A stretch of DNA of 62,160 bases from Lachnospiraceae bacterium (GCA_900769115.1 CAAGFJ010000079.1:1-62160), one strand, 5' to 3'. Numbered from the stretch's first letter, positions 43,856-53,029 are shown. The notes: a model not told the origin generated them from the letters alone. A program made the numbers and translations.

Positions 43856-44335
43856 TTAATATATTATGGTTGAATTCTTACGTTCCTCTTCCCAGTAACA
43901 ATCCTCCCTTGCTTTACATGCATAGCAGCCTCTGCTCCATTTATCTGCCCGATATAGCAGCCTGCTGAATTCCTGTCCTTTTTCATCATATTCTTTGTGA
44001 TCGCCGATTGCCTGCAGAATCATCGTTTTTTCGTTCTCTGTGAAATCACAAGCCTCTAGGATCTCTCCCGACATTCGGATTCCTGCTTCGTGATGAGATA
44101 TCTGCTGTATATATTCTTCATATCGTCCTACATCATGCAGCAATGCTGCAGCATAGATTACTTCTTTATCGTAATCTAACTGCTGTTCTAACACCATAAT
44201 ATACAAAATGCGGGCAACATCTAAGCAATGTTCTAATCCGTGTCTGCAAAAAATCCTCTCCTGTTCTGCATCCTGTATTCCTGCCATCGCCTTAATGTAC
44301 AGCGGATGTGCCATAATCTGTTCTATTCTTATCAT
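43856..44335 (-). CDS. HD-domain hydrolase in the folate operon
   Basis: A 159-residue metal-dependent phosphohydrolase. The HD pattern is HGLEHCLDVAR (first His), LLHDVGRYE (HD), and SHHEAG...GDHKEYDE as further ligands. The last 40 residues hold three Cys (GCYACKAREDC). Lying between folC and folP, it may remove phosphates from dihydroneopterin triphosphate or act in a nearby nucleotide step. No folE or NUDIX pyrophosphatase is visible in the window. The role is inferred only from the neighbours. Confidence 0.85.
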   Translation of the reverse strand: MIRIEQIMAHPLYIKAMAGIQDAEQERIFCRHGLEHCLDVARILYIMVLEQQLDYDKEVIYAAALLHDVGRYEEYIQQISHHEAGIRMSGEILEACDFTENEKTMILQAIGDHKEYDEKGQEFSRLLYRADKWSRGCYACKAREDCYWEEERKNSTIIY

Positions 44336-45613
44336 TTAGTTCCTTCCCAGGAGCCCCATATAGGATAATGAGCCCCATGCAACGATAACCGCCGACTCTC
44401 CGTGTCTATCATACGCATCCCATACCGCTTCTGCCCTTTCCCGTGCCTGCCCGACACTGTCACAATACATTGTATTCTTACAATACGGCAGGATATTCTG
44501 TCTTAACACTTCCCCGGAAAGCCCCCTTTCCACCGGCGGGGTAATCGTATAAATAGCATCCGCCATCGGACATAGCGTGGCTATCATCTTTTCATATTCT
44601 TTGTCCTTTAATATTCCTATTATAAAGATTATGTGCGTATTTGTAAAATGTTTTTGCAGACTTGCTTTTAGTGCCTGCACACCATCTATATTATGCGCAC
44701 CATCCCGGATCATCAATGGTCTGTCAGATAACTTTTCAAATCTTGCAGACCACTTAGCTTCTTTCAGACTATCCTTCATTAAAGAACCGTCCAGTAATAA
44801 CTTTGTCTCAATTGCCGTAATTGCATTATACACCTGATAATCTCCTGCTAATGGGATCTCATACTCCTCTCCCTTATAACAAAATCTGTTTCCTTCCAGT
44901 GTCTCTTCCAGAATCCTTACCAGCTTTCGATCTGCCACCTGAAATGCAGGTAAGCTTGTGCCTGTATTACATTCCTCCCATTCCCTGCGCAAAACCCTAC
45001 ACACCGTGTCTGTATTCGGATAACTGACAACCGGACAACCCCGTTTCATAATACCGGCCTTCTGATATGCGATCTCCTCCACCGTATTACCAAGAAACTG
45101 CATATGATCCATTCCAATCGATGCAAATACCGTACAGCGTGGAGCATCCACTACATTCGTGGCATCTTCTCTCCCACCCATACCTGTTTCTATAATTACA
45201 AGATCTGCCTTTTCTTTCACAAAATAACAAAATGCAATTGCCGTCTCTACTTCAAATGCTGTTGGTATCTCCATACCATCCCGTTTCATATCCTGTAACA
45301 CAGGATACACCTGCTCAAAGATATCAGCAAATACTGTCTTTTCCATCTGCCGTCCGTTAATCTGAAATCTCTCTAGATAGGAAAATAATGTTGGCGAAAT
45401 ATATCGTCCAACCCGTTGCCCCTCTGCCTGATACATGCAATCCAGGAAAGTGCAGATACTGCCTTTTCCATTCGTTCCTGCTACATGAATGACTGCCAGC
45501 TGATTCTGCGGATTACCAAGCCGTCTTAGCAACTCTTTCACATTTGCAAGACCCAGAAGGCTTCCTTTCTTTCCAATCTGTTTCATATACTCCATTGCTG
45601 TCTGATATGTCAT
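44336..45613 (-). CDS. folC: Folylpolyglutamate / dihydrofolate synthase
   Basis: Adds glutamates to folates (about 425 residues). A Mur-ligase fold with HVAGTNGKGSICTFLDCM (P-loop), VIETGMGGREDATNV, and RDGAHNIDGVQALK. I start at ATG 45613, which has AGGTG 7 bases upstream and begins at the conserved MTYQTAMEYM; an in-frame ATG nine codons earlier (45640) lacks a good site. It is the first gene of the folC-HD-folP-folBK-pheA-ppx-ppk run on the minus strand. FPGS-only activity is possible because the short N-terminus is not typical of full bifunctional FolC, but this is uncertain. Confidence 0.93.
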   Translation of the reverse strand: MTYQTAMEYMKQIGKKGSLLGLANVKELLRRLGNPQNQLAVIHVAGTNGKGSICTFLDCMYQAEGQRVGRYISPTLFSYLERFQINGRQMEKTVFADIFEQVYPVLQDMKRDGMEIPTAFEVETAIAFCYFVKEKADLVIIETGMGGREDATNVVDAPRCTVFASIGMDHMQFLGNTVEEIAYQKAGIMKRGCPVVSYPNTDTVCRVLRREWEECNTGTSLPAFQVADRKLVRILEETLEGNRFCYKGEEYEIPLAGDYQVYNAITAIETKLLLDGSLMKDSLKEAKWSARFEKLSDRPLMIRDGAHNIDGVQALKASLQKHFTNTHIIFIIGILKDKEYEKMIATLCPMADAIYTITPPVERGLSGEVLRQNILPYCKNTMYCDSVGQARERAEAVWDAYDRHGESAVIVAWGSLSYMGLLGRN

Positions 45614-45732
45614 GAACTTACACCTGAACTCTCTCATCATTTGTTAGTCTCATCTTATCACAGAATGTATGTAGATTCCACCCCCAACCATCTCGTCTGT
45701 CCACTTGATGTCACAGACTTACCTGATACATA

Positions 45733-45783
45733 AAAAGACACCCTGCATTTCCATATCTTTACGGAAATATATGCAGTGGTGTC
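45733..45783 (-). terminator. Terminator of the deacetylase gene
   Basis: AAGACACC...TGCATTTCC pairs with GGAAATATATGCAG...GGTGTCTT. On the minus strand a T-run follows. It begins right at the deacetylase stop codon. Confidence 0.78.
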
Positions 45784-45785
45784 TT

Positions 45786-46814
45786 CTATTCCTCTACAGA
45801 ATTACAGGATACATGCTGAATCAGCGGTGTATCCGCATCAATTGGCAAAATCTCATACCCTTCACTTTTCAATGTATCAATTAATAGCTGCAAGGACTCA
45901 ACTGTAGTATGTGTTGTCTGCAGATCGTGCATTAGCACAATAGAATCCTGATTATTCTCCACATCATTCATAATATTATCCACAAGCTGTTCCGGAGACA
46001 AACCGCTTGTTACCGCATCACCATTCAACGCATTCCAGTCATAATAATTAATATTATGCTCATTTAAATATGCAATATAATCCTGAATCGGTAAAGGTGC
46101 CACATTATTGGAACTACCCCCAGGAAACCGGAATATACTGCTCTTTTTGCCCGTCACATCATATAACAGATTATTAAGCTTCTCTATCTCATTTCCAAAG
46201 GCTTCAACGGATGCATACAAATCCTGATATACATGACTATAGGAATGCATACCTAATGTATGTCCTTCATCAACGATCCTTCTATAATAATCGTAATATT
46301 CCTCATCCCTTCCAATCACAAAGAATGTAGCCTTTACGTTATTGGCAGCCAGTATATCCAGTATCTGACCAGTATAGACCGACGGTCCATCATCAAATGT
46401 CAGATAGACTCTTTTTGCCTGCTTACTCTCAGCAGTATTCTCTGCAGCTGTCTGTCCGGCATCCTCTCCCCTGGCATCCTGCGTTGTCATCTCCCCGTCT
46501 ATTGTATTGTCTGCCTTGCCGCCCTTCGCATTCGTGGCACCAAGCACCGACTTCACTGACTTTGCGAACTGCTCACTGTCTGCATTCGGATTATTACGAA
46601 GCGCCTCCCTGCTCTCACGCAACGTAAGATAATCCCCACCATCTTCACTCAGTGCATATTCCAACCGGTTCTCCAATTGATTCACCTTATAAAACAGAAA
46701 CAGACTTGTAAAGATCGGCAATATGGTAAGCACTAGAAAACCATATATAATAATCTTCTTATATAATTCAATTCTTCTCCGCTGCGCCAACTGCGCCCTC
46801 GTTATCTTAGCCAT
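45786..46814 (-). CDS. Membrane-anchored polysaccharide deacetylase (PgdA-like)
   Basis: A 342-residue protein: a short basic cytoplasmic part, one helix (about 18-42: IIIYGFLVLTILPIFTSLFLFY), a low-complexity linker (about 90-130) and an outside NodB domain. The metal and catalytic motifs are complete: YLTFDDGPS (catalytic base Asp and metal Asp), HSYSH (two metal His), RFPGGSSN, and IVLMHD with the last His. In Gram-positives PgdA removes acetyl from GlcNAc in peptidoglycan and gives lysozyme resistance; alternatives are PdaA-type muramic or cortex enzymes. It is a single gene with its own terminator. Confidence 0.92.
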   Translation of the reverse strand: MAKITRAQLAQRRRIELYKKIIIYGFLVLTILPIFTSLFLFYKVNQLENRLEYALSEDGGDYLTLRESREALRNNPNADSEQFAKSVKSVLGATNAKGGKADNTIDGEMTTQDARGEDAGQTAAENTAESKQAKRVYLTFDDGPSVYTGQILDILAANNVKATFFVIGRDEEYYDYYRRIVDEGHTLGMHSYSHVYQDLYASVEAFGNEIEKLNNLLYDVTGKKSSIFRFPGGSSNNVAPLPIQDYIAYLNEHNINYYDWNALNGDAVTSGLSPEQLVDNIMNDVENNQDSIVLMHDLQTTHTTVESLQLLIDTLKSEGYEILPIDADTPLIQHVSCNSVEE

Positions 46815-46997
46815 AATCTCTCCTGTATATTCTTTACCCTAGTATCTGCAAATCATCATTATCTTATTCGTCATATATTAGGCGTGCTTATTATAATGAA
46901 TGAAAAATTTTTCGTCAAGCGTCACTTTTCCTTATATTAGGTCAATTTTTGTGTTTTTGAATACACTATTATATAGGATAACAAGAGGTGGTAAAAA

Positions 46998-47783
46998 TTG
47001 GAAACACCATTGCTAGAATTTTTTAATGTAAATTACACCTATCATACAATATCTTGTGAAACACTTTCTCTTAAAGATATTTCATTTAAATTATATAAAA
47101 ATGAATTTATTTCATTTGTCGGGCCAAGCGGTTGTGGCAAAACAACGCTGTTAAATCTGGTTGCCGGACTATTACCTGTCACATCCGGTCATATTCTCCT
47201 CAAAGGAAAATCCGATGCCGAGACCTCTACCAACATTGGTTACATGTTGCAAAAAGATCATTTATTAGAATGGCGCACAATCTATAAGAACCTTACATTA
47301 GGTCTGGAGATTCAAAAAAAATTAGACCGTTCTCATCTATCTATCATTGATGATCTATTGAAGACATACGGATTATGGGACTTTCGCTACGCCTATCCAA
47401 GACAGCTTTCCGGCGGCATGCGCCAACGGGCTGCCCTGATCCGTACATTGGCACTTTCACCGGATATCTTATTATTAGACGAACCATTCAGCGCATTGGA
47501 TTACCAGACCCGACTGAATGTATCGGATGATATCGGCTCAATCATCAAGGAAAAAGGAATCAGTACTCTGCTTGTCACACATGACCTTGCTGAAGCAATC
47601 TCTATGTCTGACCGGGTCATCGTCTTATCCAAACGTCCCGGAACGATCAAAACCATTGTTCCTATCTCATTTCCAATCACAAACCGTACTCCAAAAAGTG
47701 TCCGAAGTACACCGGAGTTTAATCAATATTACAATATAATCTGGGAGGCTTTATACGATGAAAACGAAGACTTTGAATCCTGA
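46998..47783 (+). CDS. ABC transporter ATPase, NitT/TauT type
   Basis: A 261-residue ATPase with Walker A GPSGCGKTT, a Q-loop at MLQKDHLLEWR, signature LSGGMRQR, Walker B ILLLDEPF and H-loop VTHDLAEA. It groups by pattern with SsuB, TauB and ThiZ. The start is TTG at 46998 after AGAGGTGG. The reading frame overlaps the permease gene by 26 bases. There is no binding protein next to the pair. The lipoprotein at 8050 is of the right family and may be its partner. Confidence 0.93.
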   Translation: METPLLEFFNVNYTYHTISCETLSLKDISFKLYKNEFISFVGPSGCGKTTLLNLVAGLLPVTSGHILLKGKSDAETSTNIGYMLQKDHLLEWRTIYKNLTLGLEIQKKLDRSHLSIIDDLLKTYGLWDFRYAYPRQLSGGMRQRAALIRTLALSPDILLLDEPFSALDYQTRLNVSDDIGSIIKEKGISTLLVTHDLAEAISMSDRVIVLSKRPGTIKTIVPISFPITNRTPKSVRSTPEFNQYYNIIWEALYDENEDFES

Positions 47784-48582
47784 TGTTCCAACTCCTTCTT
47801 ATGAGCAGCAGCAATATGTACGGAAACTGCACCGCAATCATATTTTAGTCCGGCTCTATCAAATTCTGCTTTTTGCCGGCTTCTTAATATTATGGGAAAT
47901 ATCCGCTAAACAACACTGGATCAACGACTTTATCTTCTGTTGCCCCTCCAAACTTGCGCAAACACTAATCATGATGTCATCCGATGGTTCTCTCATCCAT
48001 CATATTGGTATCACACTTTACGAAACCCTGATCGGCTTTGTGATCGTGATCATTGGCAGTCTGATCATCGCTACCCTGTTTTGGTGGAACCAGACATTAT
48101 CTAAAGTATTAGAGCCATACCTGGTAATCCTGAACGCGCTCCCGAAATCTGCCCTGGCTCCCGTTCTTATTGTATGGCTCGGTGCCAACAAGACAACCAT
48201 CATTGTATGTGCCTGCTCCGTTGCAATTTTCGGAAGTATATTAAATATCTACACCGGATTCACAAATGTGGATGCTGACAAGATCAAATTGATTGAAACC
48301 CTGCACGGAAACCGTTTCCAATGTCTGCGGCTTGTTGTATTGCCAAGCAATGTACCGAATATCCTTAGTATCATGAAGGTAAACATCGGTCTATGCCTTG
48401 TCGGCGTAGTTATCGGCGAATTTCTTGCAGCAAGAGAAGGTCTGGGATACCTGATCATATATGGTTCCCAGACCTTCAAGATGAGTCATGTACTTCTATC
48501 GATCCTAATCCTGTGCGTGATCGCCATGCTTCTATATCTGATCTTACAACACATGGAGAAAAAATTCATAGAATATTTCTAG
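47758..48582 (+). CDS. ABC transporter permease, NitT/TauT type
   Basis: A 274-residue permease with six predicted helices and the coupling loop KIKLIETLHGNRFQCLRLVVLP at about residues 175-200. It belongs with SsuC/TauC. GGAGG is 9 bases before the ATG at 47758, inside the ATPase gene. The stop codon TAG is shared base-for-base with the opposite-strand ferredoxin stop (CTAG). Confidence 0.92.
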   Translation: MKTKTLNPDVPTPSYEQQQYVRKLHRNHILVRLYQILLFAGFLILWEISAKQHWINDFIFCCPSKLAQTLIMMSSDGSLIHHIGITLYETLIGFVIVIIGSLIIATLFWWNQTLSKVLEPYLVILNALPKSALAPVLIVWLGANKTTIIVCACSVAIFGSILNIYTGFTNVDADKIKLIETLHGNRFQCLRLVVLPSNVPNILSIMKVNIGLCLVGVVIGEFLAAREGLGYLIIYGSQTFKMSHVLLSILILCVIAMLLYLILQHMEKKFIEYF

Positions 48583-48767
48583 TTTACAATATCAATTACA
48601 GCTACCGGGCATGCCGAACGGGCTGACTCTGCGGCTGCATAATTCGAATCATTTAACTGACCATTGGCTACCGCAACTCCATCCTCATCAAAGGCAAATA
48701 CCTCCGGGCATGTACTCACGCATAATCCACAGCTAATACATCCTTCCTGATTCACAACTGCTTTCAT
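48579..48767 (-). CDS. Ferredoxin, single [4Fe-4S] type
   Basis: A 62-residue electron carrier. Cys10, 13, 16 plus Cys53 (in ACPV) should hold one [4Fe-4S] cluster, and Cys20 (in TCP) is the extra Cys of the Desulfovibrio gigas type. The second cluster motif is absent. The ATG at 48767 follows GGAGG; the longer reading to 48866 adds 33 unrelated residues and is rejected. It is a lone gene, convergent with the permease. Confidence 0.9.
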   Translation of the reverse strand: MKAVVNQEGCISCGLCVSTCPEVFAFDEDGVAVANGQLNDSNYAAAESARSACPVAVIDIVN

Positions 48768-48794
48768 AGGCACCTCCATCATACTATCAGAATC

Positions 48795-48838
48795 CATTTC
48801 TATCACATGGAAAAGAAAACCGCCATGTGATAGAAATG
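48795..48838. repeat. 16-bp perfect inverted repeat
   Basis: CATTTCTATCACATGG and CCATGTGATAGAAATG are perfect inverted repeats around 12 bases. It lies between the M18 gene end and the ferredoxin start. There is no T-run, so it may be an operator or a hairpin shared by the two genes. Confidence 0.6.
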
Positions 48839-48882
48839 CCCTGTCTCTGCTATTAGTATGTATCATTTATGCCCTGCTATTC

Positions 48883-50154
48883 TTATATCTCATAAAATGC
48901 TTTCATGAAATTCACAAGTGCCACATAATCTGCCATAGCTCCTAATTCACATGCTGAATGCATGGAAAGAATCGGCATCCCAATATCTGCACAAGGATAT
49001 GGCAGATGCGCAGATACGATTGGTCCTAATGTGCTTCCTCCCGGAATCCCGGTACGATTCACTGCAATGGTGTACGGAATCTTCTTCTGTTCGCAAATTG
49101 CACGAATCACTGCCCCCGTCTTTGCAGTCGTACCATATTTCTGTCCAATGCTCCGTTTCACACAAATGCCCTGTCCTAAATTCACCATATTTGTAACATC
49201 ACTTTTTTCCGGATAATTTGGATGATTGGCATGTGCTACATCCACTGAAAGCAGAAAGTTTTCATTCATTCCATCACATTTATAAAGCCAATCATTCCAT
49301 TGCATTCCAATTTTCTGTACAATCCAGGATAACAGTTCGCTATCTGCCCCCTGCTTAGTACGACTTCCCACTTCTTCGTTATCAAATACAACCATCATAT
49401 CAACCGTGTTCTCCGGAACCTGACAGCATTCAAGCAATCCTTCCTGCAATGCCGCTACAGAAGTCAGGTTATCTAACCGCGGTGATGATAACATGGCTTG
49501 ATCCAACCCCACCAACACCGGTTCGTCCATAACAAACGTATACAGATCAAAATCCAGAATATCCTCCTGCGATATTCCCACATCCTTTGCAATATATGAC
49601 AGAAGAGAATCTCCTTTTGTCAGCGATTCCAAGGGAACAAGCTCTTTTGCTGTATCCAATGCCCCCTTCGAGTTCAGTTCCCGGTCCATATGAATCGCAA
49701 GACTTGGGATAATACATAAAGGACGGTCACTCCGATACCGGATTGTTGTCGGTGCAAATACCTCTTCACCCTTTACAACCAGACGACCTGCAATTCCCAG
49801 TGGACGGTCCATCCACGACTTCTGATACATACCACCATATATATCTACATTCATTTTCATCACATTTCCGGACGCAATATCCGGTTTTGGTTTAATCTGA
49901 AAACATGGATAATCACTGTGCGCCATAGCAATGCGGAATTTCAGGGACTGTCCTTTCTGTATCTGCTCTCCTATCCGGAATGCAATACCATTCGTCTCAT
50001 ACAAATTCACGTAATATCTGCCGCCAGCTTTCAACTCCCACTGCTGGTCTGTCTCCAATTCTTCAAATCCCTCATTTATAAACTGTTCCTTCATATATGC
50101 AATCGTGTGTGCCGCAGTCACACCCTCTCTCAACAGATTCATTAAATGATCCAT
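48883..50154 (-). CDS. M18 family aminopeptidase (first copy)
   Basis: A 423-residue zinc aminopeptidase of the M18 (aspartyl/ApeB) family. Metal and catalytic sites: AHSDYP (His), LDNLTSV (Asp), VVFDNEEVGSR (Glu-Glu), LLSVDVAHANHPN (Asp) and MHSACELGA (final His). It is cytoplasmic and removes N-terminal residues, often acidic ones. The ATG at 50154 has AGGAGG 9 bases upstream; the ATG at 50163 touches that site. A second M18 gene lies at 55382. Confidence 0.93.
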   Translation of the reverse strand: MDHLMNLLREGVTAAHTIAYMKEQFINEGFEELETDQQWELKAGGRYYVNLYETNGIAFRIGEQIQKGQSLKFRIAMAHSDYPCFQIKPKPDIASGNVMKMNVDIYGGMYQKSWMDRPLGIAGRLVVKGEEVFAPTTIRYRSDRPLCIIPSLAIHMDRELNSKGALDTAKELVPLESLTKGDSLLSYIAKDVGISQEDILDFDLYTFVMDEPVLVGLDQAMLSSPRLDNLTSVAALQEGLLECCQVPENTVDMMVVFDNEEVGSRTKQGADSELLSWIVQKIGMQWNDWLYKCDGMNENFLLSVDVAHANHPNYPEKSDVTNMVNLGQGICVKRSIGQKYGTTAKTGAVIRAICEQKKIPYTIAVNRTGIPGGSTLGPIVSAHLPYPCADIGMPILSMHSACELGAMADYVALVNFMKAFYEI

Positions 50155-50286
50155 CCTTTGCATCCTCCTATCTGTGCCTTTTTTTGTAGTATACCACAGA
50201 ATTCAAAAATAAAAATGTTTTTTGCTTCCATCTATGCTACAATAAACATAATTTATGACAGATCAAATCAGGAAAGGAACCCATCT

Positions 50287-50778
50287 ATGCGTACAATTGA
50301 AATATTAGATATCAAAGAATTTATGCAGTTATTACTCCAGTCGGATACCTTTGATTCTTACAGTCTGATATCCGGAGAGATTCATACCGATATGTTATAT
50401 ACAATCGACGGACACATAAACCAGGACTTCTTTTCAGAGGAAGAACGGGATATCTATGCCTTATCCGAACATCCCTGCCTTCCCTGGATTCTGGCAAAGC
50501 AAAAAGTTTTTCTACTGATCAAAGGGAAAAAAACCCCCTCTGGTATGAAACTGGTTCTCCGCCTTCCGGAAAGCATGATTGCACAGACCATCCAACAATC
50601 CACGCTTCAACCGAATGACATTAGCGGAATTTACCTAAATATTCTGTTTCAAGGGCAGAAATTAAATGTGACATGCGGAATTTCTTATAACATATTTACT
50701 TTAAACAAGGATTTAGAAGATAACATTTCCTCTATTTTTATCACATTATTCAAATCTAAAAATATAACTTGTCAATAA
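50287..50778 (+). CDS. DUF5721 family protein
   Basis: A 163-residue soluble protein of the DUF5721 family known from Clostridia, with no known function. It has a mixed alpha/beta pattern, including LWIL-type segments (HPCLPWILAKQKVFLLIKGKKTPSGMKLVLRLP). The ATG at 50287 follows AGGAAAGGAAC; 47 further upstream codons are in frame but have no start context. It lies between the divergent M18 gene and htpG, and its 3' end is close to the htpG CIRCE element. Confidence 0.75.
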   Translation: MRTIEILDIKEFMQLLLQSDTFDSYSLISGEIHTDMLYTIDGHINQDFFSEEERDIYALSEHPCLPWILAKQKVFLLIKGKKTPSGMKLVLRLPESMIAQTIQQSTLQPNDISGIYLNILFQGQKLNVTCGISYNIFTLNKDLEDNISSIFITLFKSKNITCQ

Positions 50779-50875
50779 ACTCCTTATATTTCCTCTTTTT
50801 CCGGCATTCATCCGTACTGTAAAAAATGTGATAAGCCCACATCAATTATGTGAGTTTACGCTTTTCTCTATTTTG

Positions 50876-50902
50876 TTAGCACTCATTTGATTTGAGTGCT
50901 AA
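50876..50902. promoter_or_regulatory. CIRCE operator (HrcA site)
   Basis: TTAGCACTC-N9-GAGTGCTAA, an exact match to the CIRCE consensus. It lies 7 bases upstream of the htpG -35 box. CIRCE usually controls groE and dnaK operons. A T-run after it could also let it act as a terminator for the DUF5721 gene. Confidence 0.92.
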
Positions 50903-50909
50903 TTTTTTC

Positions 50910-50938
50910 TTGACTTTTCTCAACTAATCGACTATCAT
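50910..50938 (+). promoter_or_regulatory. Sigma-A promoter of htpG
   Basis: TTGACT (50910-50915), 17 nt, TATCAT (50933-50938). It lies between CIRCE and the start codon; a small hairpin CTATC-TCTC-GATAG follows at about 50953. Confidence 0.7.
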
Positions 50939-51018
50939 AGTCTTTGTAACAATCTATCTCTCGATAGTTGTTCACTGAATCTATGAATACAATAGTAAAA
51001 ATAAAGGAGATGTTCTAC

Positions 51019-52974
51019 ATGGCAAGAAAGAAAAAAGGAAGCTTATCCATCAACAGTGATAATATCTTTCCAATTATTAAGAAGTGGTTATATTCTGATC
51101 ACGACATTTTCATCCGTGAGGTAGTATCCAACGCCTGCGATGCGGTTACCAAGTTACGTAAATTATCCTTAATTGGAGAATACACAGAGCCCGATGATTA
51201 TAAGTACCGGATCGATGTAATCGCAAGTCCGAATGATAAGACACTTACCTTCATTGACAATGGTATCGGCATGACCGCAGACGAAGTGAACGAATACATC
51301 AATCAGATTGCCTTTTCCGGTGCATCTGATTTCTTAGAAAAGTACAAAGACAAGGCAAATGACGACCAGATTATCGGTCATTTTGGTCTTGGTTTCTATT
51401 CTACTTTCATGGTAGCAGATAAAGTAACAATCAACACCTTATCTTACAAAGAAGATGCAGAACCTGTCTTCTGGGAATGCGATGGCGGAACGGAATACAC
51501 CATGTCAACCGGCGACCGTGATGTACATGGTACCGAGATTACATTATACCTCAATGAAGACAGCTACGAATTTGCTAATGAATACCGTGTCAAAGAAATA
51601 TTAGAGAAATACTGCTCTTTTATGCCGGAAGAGATTTATTTCACCAATGCCGACGCTGCAAAAGAACAGGACAAGGATACCGTTGACGCTGAAGAAGTTT
51701 CCTCGCAGGACACTGACAACAATGAGACAACCGATACCCCTGATGAAACGGCAGAAGAAACGAAAGAACCTGCTGAGAAGCCAATCAACGATATTCATCC
51801 GTTATGGACCAAACATCCAAACGATTGTTCCGAAGAAGAGTACAAGGAATTCTACCGCAAAGTCTTCTTAGATTTCAAAGAGCCTCTGTTCTGGATTCAC
51901 TTGAATATGGATTATCCTTTCAATCTGAAGGGTATCCTGTATTTTCCAAAATTCAATTCAGAATATGATACTTTAGAAGGTACCATCAAGTTATATAACA
52001 ATCAGGTATTTATCGCAGATAACATCAAAGAAGTTATTCCTGAATTTCTCTTATTGTTAAAGGGTGTCATCGACTGCCCGGATCTTCCTTTGAATGTATC
52101 ACGAAGTGCCTTACAAAATGATGGCTTCGTCAAAAAGATTTCTGATTACATTACCAAGAAGGTAGCGGATAAGCTTTCCGGTATGTTTAAGACTGAACGC
52201 GAAACTTACGAAAGCTACTGGGATGACCTGAGTCCATTTATTAAGTTCGGATGCCTGAAAGATGATAAGTTTGATGATAAGATGAAAGATTATATCCTAT
52301 ATAAGGATATTGACGGCAAATACCTCACTCTGCCTGAATACTTAGAGGCCGGTAAGGAAAAGTACGAGAACACTGTATTCTATACAGACGACGAAAAAGT
52401 ACAATCCCAATACATTAACATGTTCAAAGAACAAGGCATTAATGCCGTTGTATTAACCCACAATATTGACACCCCATTCATCACACATACAGAACAGAAG
52501 AATGAGGGCATCAAATTCACAAGAATCGATTCTGACATCACCAACACCTTTAAGGAAGATATTCCGGAGGAAGAACTCAAGGATACAACAGATAAATTAT
52601 CCGAGATCTTTAAGAAAGCCTTAGATAATGACAAATTGACTGTCAAGGTTGAGAAGTTAAAGAATGCTTCCATTTCTTCTATGATCACTCTTCCGGAAGA
52701 AACACGACGTATGCAGGATATGATGAAGATGTACAGTATGGGCGGTGCCATGGATCCATCTATGTTTGGCGGTGATTCCCAGACCCTGGTATTAAATGCA
52801 AATAACAGCCTTGTACAATATATATTAGACAAGCCAGAAGGTGAACATACTCCTCTCATCTGTGAACAGTTATATGATCTGGCATTATTAGCACATGCAC
52901 CTCTTGATGCAGAAGCTATGACCAAATTCATTGCACGCAGTAATGAACTTCTTAACATCGTGACACAGGAATAA
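51019..52974 (+). CDS. htpG: Molecular chaperone HtpG (Hsp90) with acidic linker
   Basis: An ATP-dependent chaperone (651 residues). The ATPase domain (1-205) has SNACDAVTKLR, FIDNGIGMT and GHFGLGFYS. Next is an unusual acidic, Thr/Glu-rich linker (about 210-254: repeated TD, EE, EET). The middle domain starts INDIHPLWTKHP and contains LNVSRSALQND with the catalytic Arg. The C-terminal dimer domain ends without MEEVD. Most bacterial HtpG lack so long a charged linker, which is common in eukaryotic Hsp90. The ATG at 51019 follows AAGGAG. It is probably HrcA-controlled. Confidence 0.95.
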   Translation: MARKKKGSLSINSDNIFPIIKKWLYSDHDIFIREVVSNACDAVTKLRKLSLIGEYTEPDDYKYRIDVIASPNDKTLTFIDNGIGMTADEVNEYINQIAFSGASDFLEKYKDKANDDQIIGHFGLGFYSTFMVADKVTINTLSYKEDAEPVFWECDGGTEYTMSTGDRDVHGTEITLYLNEDSYEFANEYRVKEILEKYCSFMPEEIYFTNADAAKEQDKDTVDAEEVSSQDTDNNETTDTPDETAEETKEPAEKPINDIHPLWTKHPNDCSEEEYKEFYRKVFLDFKEPLFWIHLNMDYPFNLKGILYFPKFNSEYDTLEGTIKLYNNQVFIADNIKEVIPEFLLLLKGVIDCPDLPLNVSRSALQNDGFVKKISDYITKKVADKLSGMFKTERETYESYWDDLSPFIKFGCLKDDKFDDKMKDYILYKDIDGKYLTLPEYLEAGKEKYENTVFYTDDEKVQSQYINMFKEQGINAVVLTHNIDTPFITHTEQKNEGIKFTRIDSDITNTFKEDIPEEELKDTTDKLSEIFKKALDNDKLTVKVEKLKNASISSMITLPEETRRMQDMMKMYSMGGAMDPSMFGGDSQTLVLNANNSLVQYILDKPEGEHTPLICEQLYDLALLAHAPLDAEAMTKFIARSNELLNIVTQE

Positions 52975-52995
52975 CTTTGACTATCATGTGTATAG

Positions 52996-53029
52996 ACAAA
53001 GCCGGCAACCTAACGGTTGTCGGCTTTGT
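52996..53029. terminator. Terminator between htpG and the Rrf2 gene
   Basis: ACAAAGCCGGCAACC pairs, with one mismatch, with GGTTGTCGGCTTTGT; short T-run after it. It lies between convergent genes. Confidence 0.8.

Noticed and set aside
46815..46997. A TPP or other riboswitch before the ATPase/permease pair, which would fix the ligand
   Set aside because: No conserved thi-box or other aptamer core was seen; only AT-rich DNA with a weak promoter-like sequence.
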